Part shown: one piece after another, positions 1 through 6,278 of the stretch | How the letters are laid out: every line of letters begins with the position of its first letter | Numbering within the stretch: the first letter of the stretch is position 1 | Assembly: GCA_031290715.1 (NCBI GenBank) | Contig: JAITNA010000246.1 | Coordinates: 1-8,777, forward strand | Length of the DNA: 8,777 nucleotides | Direction of reading: 5' to 3' | From: Eubacteriales Family XIII. Incertae Sedis bacterium | GTDB taxonomy: Bacteria; Bacillota; Clostridia; Peptostreptococcales; Anaerovoracaceae | Notes under the pieces: model-generated | The model's database searches: none | Seen by the model: the letters and a program-made list of their open reading frames with translations, nothing else | Told to the model about the DNA's origin: nothing | Made by a program: the position numbers and the translations under genes

Positions 1-8
1 ATTGGGTA

Positions 9-37
9 TTGACATAAAATAGGAATAATGGTAATAT
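9..37 (+). promoter_or_regulatory. Upstream sigma-A-type promoter of recA (P1)
   Basis: A perfect TTGACA -35 box at 9-14 is followed by a 17-bp spacer and TAATAT at 32-37, which matches the -10 consensus at 4 of 6 positions. Transcription would start near 44 and read toward recA. It is the weaker of two tandem promoters; it could also belong to something not visible at the left edge. Confidence 0.5.
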
Positions 38-60
38 ATTGCTTGCGCGGGGAATAAGCC

Positions 61-89
61 TTGACAAGGGGGCCTGTGTGACGGATAAT
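61..89 (+). promoter_or_regulatory. Main sigma-A-type promoter of recA (P2)
   Basis: A perfect TTGACA -35 box (61-66), an ideal 17-bp spacer and GATAAT (84-89, 5 of 6 consensus) form a near-consensus vegetative promoter. The expected start is around 95-97, inside the LexA box, so a bound repressor would block initiation. This is the best candidate for the main recA promoter and implies a leader of about 100 bases. Confidence 0.75.
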
Positions 90-94
90 GGTTG

Positions 95-108
95 AGAACG
101 TATGTTTG
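95..108 (+). promoter_or_regulatory. LexA (SOS) operator of recA
   Basis: AGAACGTATGTTTG matches 13 of 14 positions of the Gram-positive LexA/DinR box CGAACRNRYGTTYG; only the first base differs. It lies just downstream of the P2 -10 box, at the predicted start site. Firmicute recA genes are classic LexA targets, so position and match agree. The form of the box also argues for a Bacillota host. Confidence 0.8.
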
Positions 109-110
109 AT

Positions 111-191
111 ATTGACGACGGAATGGACGATGGAGGATGGAATTGACGGGATGGAATTGACGGCAGAATTGACGATGGAATGGACGGGAGG
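111..191 (+). repeat. Degenerate tandem repeat in the recA 5' leader
   Basis: The leader consists of units built on AATTGACG or AATGGACG followed by a G-rich GGATGG-like tail. The clearest pair is GGATGGAATTGACGG at 135-149 and 149-163, an exact 15-mer with a 14-base period; looser units are at 111-133 and 166-191. The final unit merges into the recA ribosome-binding site GGGAGG (186-191), five bases before the ATG. An earlier GGAGG lies at 132-136. Several short frames sit inside, including one from ATG 151 to the TGA at 202-204 that overlaps the recA start. The function is unknown. Confidence 0.75.
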
Positions 192-196
192 AAATA

Positions 197-1285
197 ATGG
201 CTGAGATTAATAAGGAAGAAAAAGAAAAAGCGTTAGCGGCGGCGCTCACGCAGATTCACAAAACATTCGGGCAGGGCGCGGTGATGAGGCTCGGCGACAC
301 CGCCATCGTGAACATACAGGCGATTTCCACGGGCTCGGTCAGCCTTGACGTCGCGACAGGCATCGGCGGCGTGCCCCGCGGACGGATCGTGGAAATCTAC
401 GGCCCGGAGTCGTCGGGCAAAACGACGCTGACGCTGCATATCATCGCGGAAGCGCAAAAGGCCGGCGGCCGGGCGGCTTTCATCGACGCGGAGCACGCGC
501 TCGATCCCAACTATGCCAAAAAGCTCGGCGTCGATACGGACGAGCTGCTCGTTTCTCAGCCGGACACGGGCGAGCAAGCGCTCGAGATTTGCGAAATGCT
601 TGTACGCAGCGGCGCCATCGACGTGATCGTGGTGGACTCCGTCGCGGCGCTCGTGCCGAGAGCGGAGATTCAGGGCGAGATGGGGGATTCCCATATGGGC
701 CTTCACGCAAGGCTCATGTCGCAGGCGCTCCGAAAACTCGCGGGTGCGATCAACAAATCCAATACCTGCGCGATCTTTATCAATCAGCTTCGCGAAAAGG
801 TCGGTGTTGTTTACGGCAACCCGGAAGTGACGACGGGCGGCAGGGCACTCAAATTTTACGCTTCCATGCGTATCGATGTGCGCAAGATCGAAACCATCAA
901 GTCCGGCGAGCAAATGCTCGGCAACAGGACCAGAGCCAAAATCGTCAAAAACAAAGTGGCGCCGCCGTTCAAGCAAGCTGAGTTTGACATCATGTACGGC
1001 GAGGGGATCAGCAAGATCGGCGATTTGCTCGACTGCGCCGCCGCGGGCGGCATCATCGACAAGGCCGGATCCTGGTACAGCTACGACGGCGACCGTATCG
1101 GCCAAGGCCGGGAAAACGCCAAAGCTTTCCTGAAAGAACACGCGGACATCGCCGCGAAAATAGAAAAGCTCGTGATCGACAAGGTTCGGGCGGATCGGGA
1201 AGCGGCCGAAGCGCCGGCGCCCGTGACGGAGCCGCCCCTTGATATTTTGCGTATTGATGAAGACGGCGTCGTCATCGAGGAGTGA
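197..1285 (+). CDS. recA: Recombinase RecA
   Basis: RecA forms an ATP-dependent filament on single-stranded DNA, carries out homologous pairing and strand exchange, and stimulates LexA self-cleavage in the SOS response. The 362-aa product is slightly longer than the usual ~350. Visible motifs are Walker A GPESSGKT (69-76), Walker B around VIVVDS (143-148), loop L1 with EIQGEMGDSHMG (157-168), and the DNA-binding L2 segment with YGNPE and TTGGRALKFYAS (about 199-223). The C-terminus is acidic (IDEDGVVIEE), as in the family. The ATG at 197 follows GGGAGG by five bases. A LexA box and two promoters lie upstream, so SOS control is likely. The stop overlaps the next start by four bases (GTGA). No recX follows. 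Confidence 0.98.
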   Translation: MAEINKEEKEKALAAALTQIHKTFGQGAVMRLGDTAIVNIQAISTGSVSLDVATGIGGVPRGRIVEIYGPESSGKTTLTLHIIAEAQKAGGRAAFIDAEHALDPNYAKKLGVDTDELLVSQPDTGEQALEICEMLVRSGAIDVIVVDSVAALVPRAEIQGEMGDSHMGLHARLMSQALRKLAGAINKSNTCAIFINQLREKVGVVYGNPEVTTGGRALKFYASMRIDVRKIETIKSGEQMLGNRTRAKIVKNKVAPPFKQAEFDIMYGEGISKIGDLLDCAAAGGIIDKAGSWYSYDGDRIGQGRENAKAFLKEHADIAAKIEKLVIDKVRADREAAEAPAPVTEPPLDILRIDEDGVVIEE

Positions 1286-2160
1286 ATGTGAATTTCAGAA
1301 ACTACATCGTGACAGAGCCGGCTTCGCTGTTCAAGGATGCCGCGCGGTATTACAGCAAAGGGCGCTGGAAAATGCTCATTGCGGCGAGCCTGATCTATTA
1401 TCTCTGCGTGAGCGCAGCCGTTATCGTTATCGACGCCATCACGGGGACCTATGACAATCTTCAGGCGACAATGGAAGCGCTGTACGCCTTGCCGCAGCCG
1501 GTCGCGCCGGAGCAGTTCTTAGCGTGGTATCAGGAATACGCCGGCAGCATGAGCAGCCGCAGCAATGTCAGCTTCCTCTATACGATTCTCGTTACGGGTC
1601 CGTTTTCTTTCGGGCTGACGTCGGTGTTTCTGCGTGTGCTGCGCTTTCAGCCGGCACAGGCCGACATGGTCTTTTCGGGCTTTTCCGCATTTTTGCGCGC
1701 CTTTTTGCTCTATCTTGTACAGACCATTTTCATCGCCCTGTGGTCGATATTGCTGCTCGTTCCGGGCATCATCGCCTATTACCGATACAGTCTTGCTTGG
1801 TATTTGATAGCCGACCATCCGCAGATGGGGGCCTTGGAAGCCATCACGCTCAGCAAGGAACTCATGCGCGGCAACAAGCTCAAGCGTTTCACGATCGACT
1901 TGTCCTTCCTCGGTTGGTTTGTCCTCGCGGGTTTGTTCGCCGGCTTCTTCGGCGCGCTGCTGACCGCGGGTTTCCTCGCGGCGGACTCCCCGCACAGCGT
2001 CGGGATTCAGGCGCTGACGATCGGCATTTTGGCGGTGATTGCTTCCGCGCCGATCATCAGCTATCACGGCGTCGCCGTCGCGGAGTTTTACCGCAGGATC
2101 TACGAGCCGTACCGCGCCGGGCTCCCGCCCTATTCCTCGCTCCCGCCCGGGTCGCGGTAG
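1282..2160 (+). CDS. DUF975 family integral membrane protein
   Basis: This 292-aa polytopic protein has about five hydrophobic segments, near residues 31-52, 97-120, 137-166, 206-233 and 240-262. The stretch LLLVPGIIAYYRYS, then ADHPQMGALEAITLSKELMRG (174-196), then LSFLGWFVLAG, is what I recognise as the DUF975 signature: a PGI turn, an 'ALEAI..S..LM.G' amphipathic segment and an 'SF.GW' membrane entry. The family is widespread in Firmicutes and has no established role. The start is GTG 1282, overlapping the recA stop as GTGA and pointing to translational coupling; GTG 1288 is an alternative start two codons on. The C-terminal tail is Pro/Ser-rich and its last codons overlap the convergent acidic gene. 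DUF975 assignment is from memory; that it is a membrane protein is clear. Confidence 0.85.
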   Translation: MNVNFRNYIVTEPASLFKDAARYYSKGRWKMLIAASLIYYLCVSAAVIVIDAITGTYDNLQATMEALYALPQPVAPEQFLAWYQEYAGSMSSRSNVSFLYTILVTGPFSFGLTSVFLRVLRFQPAQADMVFSGFSAFLRAFLLYLVQTIFIALWSILLLVPGIIAYYRYSLAWYLIADHPQMGALEAITLSKELMRGNKLKRFTIDLSFLGWFVLAGLFAGFFGALLTAGFLAADSPHSVGIQALTIGILAVIASAPIISYHGVAVAEFYRRIYEPYRAGLPPYSSLPPGSR

Positions 2161-2717
2161 TCCTCGTCCTCGCCGTAGGTATCCCCGTCGCCGTAATCGT
2201 CCTCGATGATGGACGAAAGCGAAACGATGTATTCGTCGAGCGGATAGTCGAGCGCATCCGAAAAATCGTAGTGATAATCGTCCTCGATGAAGTTTTGCAA
2301 ACGGTAGTTTGTCAGCGCTTCCATCACGGTCATTTCGGATTCCGTGCCCTCCGAGATATCGGTGCAGCGTACGCGGCCGTCAAAGAGATACCATGCGCGA
2401 AACTTGAAAAGTTCATCCGCATACAGGCGCGCGGACTCCTCATCTTCGTTTTGCGCGAGCGTACTCAATGTGGCGCTGATGGCCGAGAGCAGGGTATACA
2501 GATCGACTTCGTCGTCGGGGACGAATTTGAGCATATCTTCAAAATAGCCCTCTGTCAGCTCCGTCAGGATGTCCGCTTCTATTCCCGCCGCGAGGGCGCT
2601 CAGGGCCTCAACGGAAATATCCTCGCCGCATTCCGCAAGCTCGGCATACTGCTCAAAGTAGACGAGCTCCGAGGGTGTTTCAAGCTCCAGCAATTCCAAC
2701 AAGTCGTCATAATTCAT
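2130..2717 (-). CDS. Hypothetical very acidic protein downstream of murI
   Basis: I do not recognise this 195-aa protein. It is strongly acidic throughout, with few Lys/Arg, no signal peptide and no clear membrane segment. The first ~110 residues look helical with Leu-rich patches (DDLLELLELE at 4-13, YTLLSAISATLSTLA at 74-88). The C-terminal ~25 residues are low-complexity Asp/Glu/Gly/Tyr (DDYGDGDTYGEDEDY, 173-187). ATG at 2717 is preceded on its strand by GGAGGTG with good spacing. It lies 27 bases after the murI stop on the same strand, so it is probably co-transcribed with murI. Its codons bias and RBS support a real gene; its 3' end overlaps the opposite DUF975 gene by 31 bases. It could be a cytosolic partner or inhibitor protein, but nothing in the sequence shows this. 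Confidence 0.75.
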   Translation of the reverse strand: MNYDDLLELLELETPSELVYFEQYAELAECGEDISVEALSALAAGIEADILTELTEGYFEDMLKFVPDDEVDLYTLLSAISATLSTLAQNEDEESARLYADELFKFRAWYLFDGRVRCTDISEGTESEMTVMEALTNYRLQNFIEDDYHYDFSDALDYPLDEYIVSLSSIIEDDYGDGDTYGEDEDYRDPGGSEE

Positions 2718-2756
2718 CGCGCACCTCCGTCATACCTCCCATAGTTACCTCCCATA
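2718..2756 (-). repeat. Three 13-nt SD-bearing units between murI and the acidic gene
   Basis: Read on the minus strand, three consecutive 13-nt units lead to the start codon: TATGGGAGGTAAC (2756-2744), TATGGGAGGTATG (2743-2731) and ACGGAGGTGCGCG (2730-2718). The first two share an exact 11-mer; the third keeps only the GGAGGT core. The first unit contains the last codons and TAA stop of murI, so the spacer looks like a copy of the murI 3' end. All three carry a GGAGGT Shine-Dalgarno core; only the last is at normal distance from the ATG. Confidence 0.8.
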
Positions 2757-3563
2757 TTCCTCCAGATCAAAATTTTTAAATGTGACGCGGGACCCGGTCC
2801 CCGCAAAGATACGGTTGATCATATTCACAAAGTTTTCCGAAAGGTCGCTTGCGTAGAAAATATTTTCGCCGCCGGACTCCGCAAACAGACCATGGCGGGA
2901 CAAGGCGTCCCGAATGCTCAGCAGCATTTCCTCCGAGGGGTCGATGATCCGCAGGCCGCCGTAGAGCTTTGTGATGTTGCGGCGAATCAGCGGGTAGTGT
3001 GTGCAGCCCAGCACGAGCACGTCAATCCCGTTATAGGAAATGAATTGATCCAAATAATAGCGGATCGTCAAATCCATGATGTCGTTTTGCAGGATGCCCT
3101 CCTCGATAAGGGGGACAAAGGCCGGGCAAGCTGTCTGGTAGATGTCGAGATCCGCGCGGTAACTTCGGATTTTGTCCAAGTAGGCGCCGCTGTGAATCGT
3201 GGCTTTCGTGCCGATAATGCCGATCCGGTCGTCCGCGGTACAGGTCTTTGCGACCGTGTGGGAAGCCGGGCTGATGATGCCGAGGATCGGGATGTCCGGG
3301 TGCCTTTCCCGCAGGTCGTTCAAGGCGACGGAGCTGACCGTGTTGCAAGCGATCGCGATCATCTTGACGTCGCTTTCCACGAGGAAATCGGCCACCTCAT
3401 AGGAGAAGCGCCGAATCGTCGAAGCCGATTTCGAGCCGTAGGGCGTGCGCGCGGTATCGCCGAAGTAGATGATCCGTTCCTCCGGCAGCGCCTTCGTCAA
3501 ATAGGGGATACACGTCAAACCGCCGAGCCCCGAATCGAAAAAGCCAATTGGCCGATTGTCCAT
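2745..3563 (-). CDS. murI: Glutamate racemase MurI
   Basis: MurI interconverts L- and D-glutamate in the cytosol and supplies D-Glu to MurD for peptidoglycan stem peptides. The 272-aa length is normal. The N-terminus has IGFFDSGLGGL (6-16) with the conserved Asp10-Ser11. The two catalytic cysteines are in ACNT (Cys73) and GCTHYPL (Cys187), with His189 beside the second, and PYG is at 41-43. The ATG at 3563 gives the canonical MDNRPIG start. Upstream on its strand is GAGGT about 11 bases away and AAGGA directly against the ATG, so the ribosome-binding site is not ideal. A near-consensus promoter lies about 60 bases upstream. The acidic gene follows in the same direction. Confidence 0.97.
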   Translation of the reverse strand: MDNRPIGFFDSGLGGLTCIPYLTKALPEERIIYFGDTARTPYGSKSASTIRRFSYEVADFLVESDVKMIAIACNTVSSVALNDLRERHPDIPILGIISPASHTVAKTCTADDRIGIIGTKATIHSGAYLDKIRSYRADLDIYQTACPAFVPLIEEGILQNDIMDLTIRYYLDQFISYNGIDVLVLGCTHYPLIRRNITKLYGGLRIIDPSEEMLLSIRDALSRHGLFAESGGENIFYASDLSENFVNMINRIFAGTGSRVTFKNFDLEEYGR

Positions 3564-3592
3564 TCCTTACTATTACCTCGCTATACCTTACT
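3562..3592 (-). repeat. Three ~10-nt units in the murI 5' leader
   Basis: On the minus strand the leader reads AGTAAGGTAT (3592-3583), AGCGAGGTAAT (3582-3572), AGTAAGGAAT (3571-3562), the last running into the ATG. Each unit carries an AAGG or GAGG purine core. The units are short and imperfect (first against third 9 of 10), so chance in a purine-rich leader is possible. The middle core is the most likely ribosome-binding site. Confidence 0.55.
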
Positions 3593-3601
3593 TTTGTGAT
3601 A

Positions 3602-3611
3602 TACTTAAGTA
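3602..3611. repeat. 10-bp palindrome in the murI-pepF divergent region
   Basis: TACTTAAGTA is a perfect 10-bp palindrome, just downstream of the predicted murI start site and upstream of the pepF -35 box. It could be part of a regulator site, but no family is recognisable. Confidence 0.35.
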
Positions 3612-3613
3612 CA

Positions 3614-3640
3614 ATTGTTTGAATAATATCATGAAACAAT
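3614..3640. promoter_or_regulatory. Inverted repeat over the murI and pepF promoters
   Basis: ATTGTTT (3614-3620) and AAACAAT (3634-3640) are exact 7-bp arms around a 13-bp centre. The repeat covers the -35 box and part of the -10 of the pepF promoter and the -10 box of the opposing murI promoter. A protein bound here could affect both genes. I cannot assign it to a regulator family. Confidence 0.45.
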
Positions 3641-3643
3641 AAT
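3615..3643 (+). promoter_or_regulatory. Candidate pepF promoter
   Basis: TTGTTT (3615-3620), a 17-bp spacer and AATAAT (3638-3643, 5 of 6 consensus) would start transcription near 3650, leaving a leader of about 20 bases before GTG 3669. The -35 box is weak (3 of 6). The promoter probably drives pepF, nadK and rluA together. Confidence 0.45.
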
Positions 3644-3651
3644 CTTGTCAT
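3623..3651 (-). promoter_or_regulatory. murI promoter, opposed to the pepF promoter
   Basis: On the minus strand ATGACA (3651-3646, 5 of 6), a 17-bp spacer and TATTAT (3628-3623, 5 of 6) make a good sigma-A promoter. The start would be near 3616, giving a leader of about 50 bases to the murI ATG. It occupies nearly the same DNA as the candidate pepF promoter on the other strand, so the two may compete for polymerase. Confidence 0.6.
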
Positions 3652-3668
3652 TAGTGAGGAGGCTTGAT

Positions 3669-5459
3669 GTGGCGAAACATCGCGCGGAGATTGAAAACAA
3701 GTACAAATGGGCGATCGAGGATATGTATCCGAAAGAGGAGCAGTGGGAAGCGGACTGCCAAAAGGCGCTCGGTTTGGCCGAGGGCTTCGCGTCCTTCGCG
3801 GGCAAGCTCTCAAAGGACGGGGCGTCGCTGTTTGCCGCGCTGAAAGCACGGGACGAGCTCTGGCGGCTGACGGAACACATCTATGTCTACGCCCGTATGC
3901 GGCGCGATGAAAATAATACGGACGCGCGGTATCAGGCAATGGCGGACCGGGCTCAGACCCTGATGGCGAAGGCCGCCGCGGGGACGGCTTTCTTCATCCC
4001 GGAGATCACGCAGCTCGGGGAAAAGAAGGTAGAAACGCTCCGCGCCGAAGAGCCGGGCATAGAAGCGTATGATTTCGTTCTGCGCACGATCTTCCGCGAA
4101 AAACCGCATGTCCTGCCGCCGGGCGAAGAAGCGCTTCTGGCGCGGCTCGGCGAAGTACTCGGCGCGACGGGCGACATCTTTACGATGATCAACGACGCCG
4201 ATATGAAGTTTGGGGAAACCCTCGGCGAGGATGGGCAGCCGACCGAACTCACGCACGGAAATTACATCAAGTTCATGGAATCGAAAAACAGGGAGGTTCG
4301 GAAAACGGCGTATGAAACGCTCTACGCGGCTTTCAGCCGGCAGCGGAACACGCTCGCGGCGACGTACAGCTACAATACAAAAACAGACGTTATCGCGTCA
4401 AAAATCCGTGCCTACCCTTCGTCGCTCGCGGCTGCTCTTGCGGGCGATAATGTGCGGGAGGACGTCTATACGAACCTGATCGGGCGCGTGGGGGACAGCC
4501 TGCCTGTTTTGCACCGCTACTTGGAGGTGCGGCGGCGCCTGCTCGAAGTCCCGAAACTCGAAATGTACGACATCTATGTTCCGCTCGTAGCCCGCGGCGA
4601 GCAGGAAGTTTCGTTCGCGGACGCCGCGGCCATGATGCATACGGCCTTGGCGCCGCTCGGCACGGAATACACGCAGCAGGCGAACTCGGCTTTCACGGAC
4701 GGATGGATCGATGTCTACGAGAACGAGGGCAAGAGCAGCGGGGCGTATTCGTTCGGCAGCTACGACAGCAAACCCTATATTCTCATGAATTACGCGGGCA
4801 AACTCAAGGATGTGTTCACGCTCGTTCATGAAATGGGGCATTCGATGCATTCGTTCTACACCAGGCGAAGGCAGCCGTTCACCTACGGCAGCCACTCGAT
4901 CTTCACGGCCGAGGTCGCGTCTACCGTGAACGAAAATCTGCTTGTGCGATATTTGCTCGACCACAGCGCGGATGAAAAGGAGCGGGCTTATTTTCTGAAT
5001 TTCTACATCGAGGAGTTCCGCACGACGCTCTTCCGGCAGACGATGTTTGCGGAGTTTGAAAAAATGACGCACGAAGCGGTCGAAAACGGCGAGGCGCTGA
5101 CCTGCGAGCTGCTTTCGGAGCGCTACGGCGGCCTGAACGAAAAATATTTCGGCCCGGCCGTCCATACGGATGAACTCATTCGCATGGAGTGGTCGCGCAT
5201 TCCGCACTTCTACCGCGCTTTTTATGTGTACAAATACGCGACGGGATTTTCGGCGGCGGCGGCCATCGCGAACCGTATCCTTACGGGGGGGCAAAGCGCC
5301 GTGGAGGACTATATCCGCTTTCTGGAGTCGGGGGATTCGGATGACCCGATCGAGCTCCTGAAAATCGCCGGGGTGGATATGAGCAAGCCCGAGCCCGTCG
5401 AAGCGGCGATGCGGACCTTTGAGAAACTCGTCTCCGAGTTTGACGATATTACGAAATAA
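3669..5459 (+). CDS. pepF: Oligoendopeptidase F (M3 family zinc metallopeptidase)
   Basis: This cytosolic zinc endopeptidase cleaves short peptides in peptide turnover. The active site is HEMGH (residues 387-391) in the context VHEMGHSMHSFY, with the third zinc ligand Glu415 in TAEVASTVNE, the usual M3 spacing. The C-terminal segment has the conserved FYRAFYVYKYATGFSAA region, and the length of 596 aa is normal for PepF. I choose GTG 3669: AGGAGG at 3657-3662 sits six bases before it, and the product then begins MAKHRAEIENKYKWAIEDMYP, close to other PepF N-termini. An upstream TTG at 3645 in the same frame would place that ribosome-binding site inside the gene. nadK follows after 15 bases, suggesting one transcript. 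Confidence 0.95.
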   Translation: MAKHRAEIENKYKWAIEDMYPKEEQWEADCQKALGLAEGFASFAGKLSKDGASLFAALKARDELWRLTEHIYVYARMRRDENNTDARYQAMADRAQTLMAKAAAGTAFFIPEITQLGEKKVETLRAEEPGIEAYDFVLRTIFREKPHVLPPGEEALLARLGEVLGATGDIFTMINDADMKFGETLGEDGQPTELTHGNYIKFMESKNREVRKTAYETLYAAFSRQRNTLAATYSYNTKTDVIASKIRAYPSSLAAALAGDNVREDVYTNLIGRVGDSLPVLHRYLEVRRRLLEVPKLEMYDIYVPLVARGEQEVSFADAAAMMHTALAPLGTEYTQQANSAFTDGWIDVYENEGKSSGAYSFGSYDSKPYILMNYAGKLKDVFTLVHEMGHSMHSFYTRRRQPFTYGSHSIFTAEVASTVNENLLVRYLLDHSADEKERAYFLNFYIEEFRTTLFRQTMFAEFEKMTHEAVENGEALTCELLSERYGGLNEKYFGPAVHTDELIRMEWSRIPHFYRAFYVYKYATGFSAAAAIANRILTGGQSAVEDYIRFLESGDSDDPIELLKIAGVDMSKPEPVEAAMRTFEKLVSEFDDITK

Positions 5460-5471
5460 CGAAGAAATAAC
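5453..5471 (+). repeat. Duplicated pepF end in front of nadK
   Basis: GAAATAAC occurs at 5453-5460, where it spans the last pepF codon and its TAA stop, and again at 5464-5471, 11 bases later and three bases before the nadK ATG. Extended to 10 bases the copies agree at 9 positions. They carry no strong Shine-Dalgarno core. Confidence 0.55.
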
Positions 5472-5474
5472 AAA

Positions 5475-6278
5475 ATGAAAAAAATCGGTATTATCAAAAA
5501 TGAGCAGGAAAACAGCGGGCGTATCGCGGCGCTGCTTGCCCGCAAGTTGGAAGCGGCGGGCTATGAAGCCCTCGCGGATCAGGCGCAGGGGGCCGAGCTT
5601 GTCGTCTGCGTCGGCGGCGACGGCTCTTTTCTGCAAGCGCTCGAAAGCTTTGGTTTCCCGGACATCCCCTTTGTCGGGATCAACACGGGGCATCTCGGTT
5701 TTTTTCAGGAGCTCGGCGAGGACGACATCGACAGCTTCATCGAGCAATATCGCGGCGGCGCGTATGTGCGCCAGACGTATCGCACGGTCAGCGGGACGAT
5801 CGATTATCGCGGCGGGCGCTTAGAGCGGCGGGGGCTCAATGAGTTTGTCGTGCGCGGCTCGGGCTCGCGCCTTGCCCATTTTGACATCTATATCGGAGAG
5901 AATTTCATCGAAAAATTCAGCGGGGACGGCGTCGTCGTTTCTACGCCCGCCGGCAGTACCGCGTATAACTACGCGCTGGGGGGCAGTATCGTGGACCCGC
6001 GGCTCTCCCTGCTGCAGCTGACGCCCATCGCCGCCGTCAACAATTCGGCATACCGCTCATTCACAAGCGGCATCCTCCTGCCCGCGGACCTGACGATCGG
6101 AATCTATCCGGAGGGCGCTTCGGCGCGCGAGATCCTCGCGGCGGTCGACGGCAACGAGATCAGGCTTGAAGATGTGCGCGGTATTCGTATCGGGCTCGGC
6201 GAGGGCGTCGTCACGCTGCTCCGCTTCAAAGACTATCATTTTTGGAATACCGTCAAACAGAAGCTGCTGCAGCCGTGA
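5475..6278 (+). CDS. nadK: NAD kinase
   Basis: NAD kinase phosphorylates NAD to NADP using ATP or polyphosphate and sets the NADP pool in the cytosol. The 267-aa product shows the family motifs in order: GGDGSFLQA (47-55) with the catalytic GGDG, NTGHLGFF (70-77), the NE pair (122-123), and SGDGVVVSTPAGSTAYNYALGG (149-170), which forms the NAD-binding core. The C-terminal VDGNEIRLED (224-233) is also typical. The ATG at 5475 lacks a strong Shine-Dalgarno sequence (only GAAGAA about ten bases away), so it may depend on coupling to pepF, which ends 15 bases before. It overlaps the next gene by GTGA. The common clostridial neighbours recN and argR are absent here. Confidence 0.97.
   Translation: MKKIGIIKNEQENSGRIAALLARKLEAAGYEALADQAQGAELVVCVGGDGSFLQALESFGFPDIPFVGINTGHLGFFQELGEDDIDSFIEQYRGGAYVRQTYRTVSGTIDYRGGRLERRGLNEFVVRGSGSRLAHFDIYIGENFIEKFSGDGVVVSTPAGSTAYNYALGGSIVDPRLSLLQLTPIAAVNNSAYRSFTSGILLPADLTIGIYPEGASAREILAAVDGNEIRLEDVRGIRIGLGEGVVTLLRFKDYHFWNTVKQKLLQP

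Noticed and set aside
111..191. CRISPR-like array upstream of recA
   Set aside because: The units are 12-15 bases, degenerate and contiguous, with no unique spacers and no cas genes.
1524..2744. Plus-strand frame of 406 codons across the DUF975 gene and the acidic gene
   Set aside because: It overlaps two better-supported genes in other frames and has shadow-like composition with no domain.
3645..3668. TTG 3645 as the pepF start, adding eight residues
   Set aside because: The AGGAGG at 3657-3662 would lie inside the gene; it is ideally placed for GTG 3669 instead.
4398..5747. Long minus-strand open frame (449 codons) opposite pepF and the start of nadK
   Set aside because: It mirrors clearly conserved plus-strand genes in GC-rich DNA, is Arg/His-rich in the way of antisense frames, and shows no recognisable domain.
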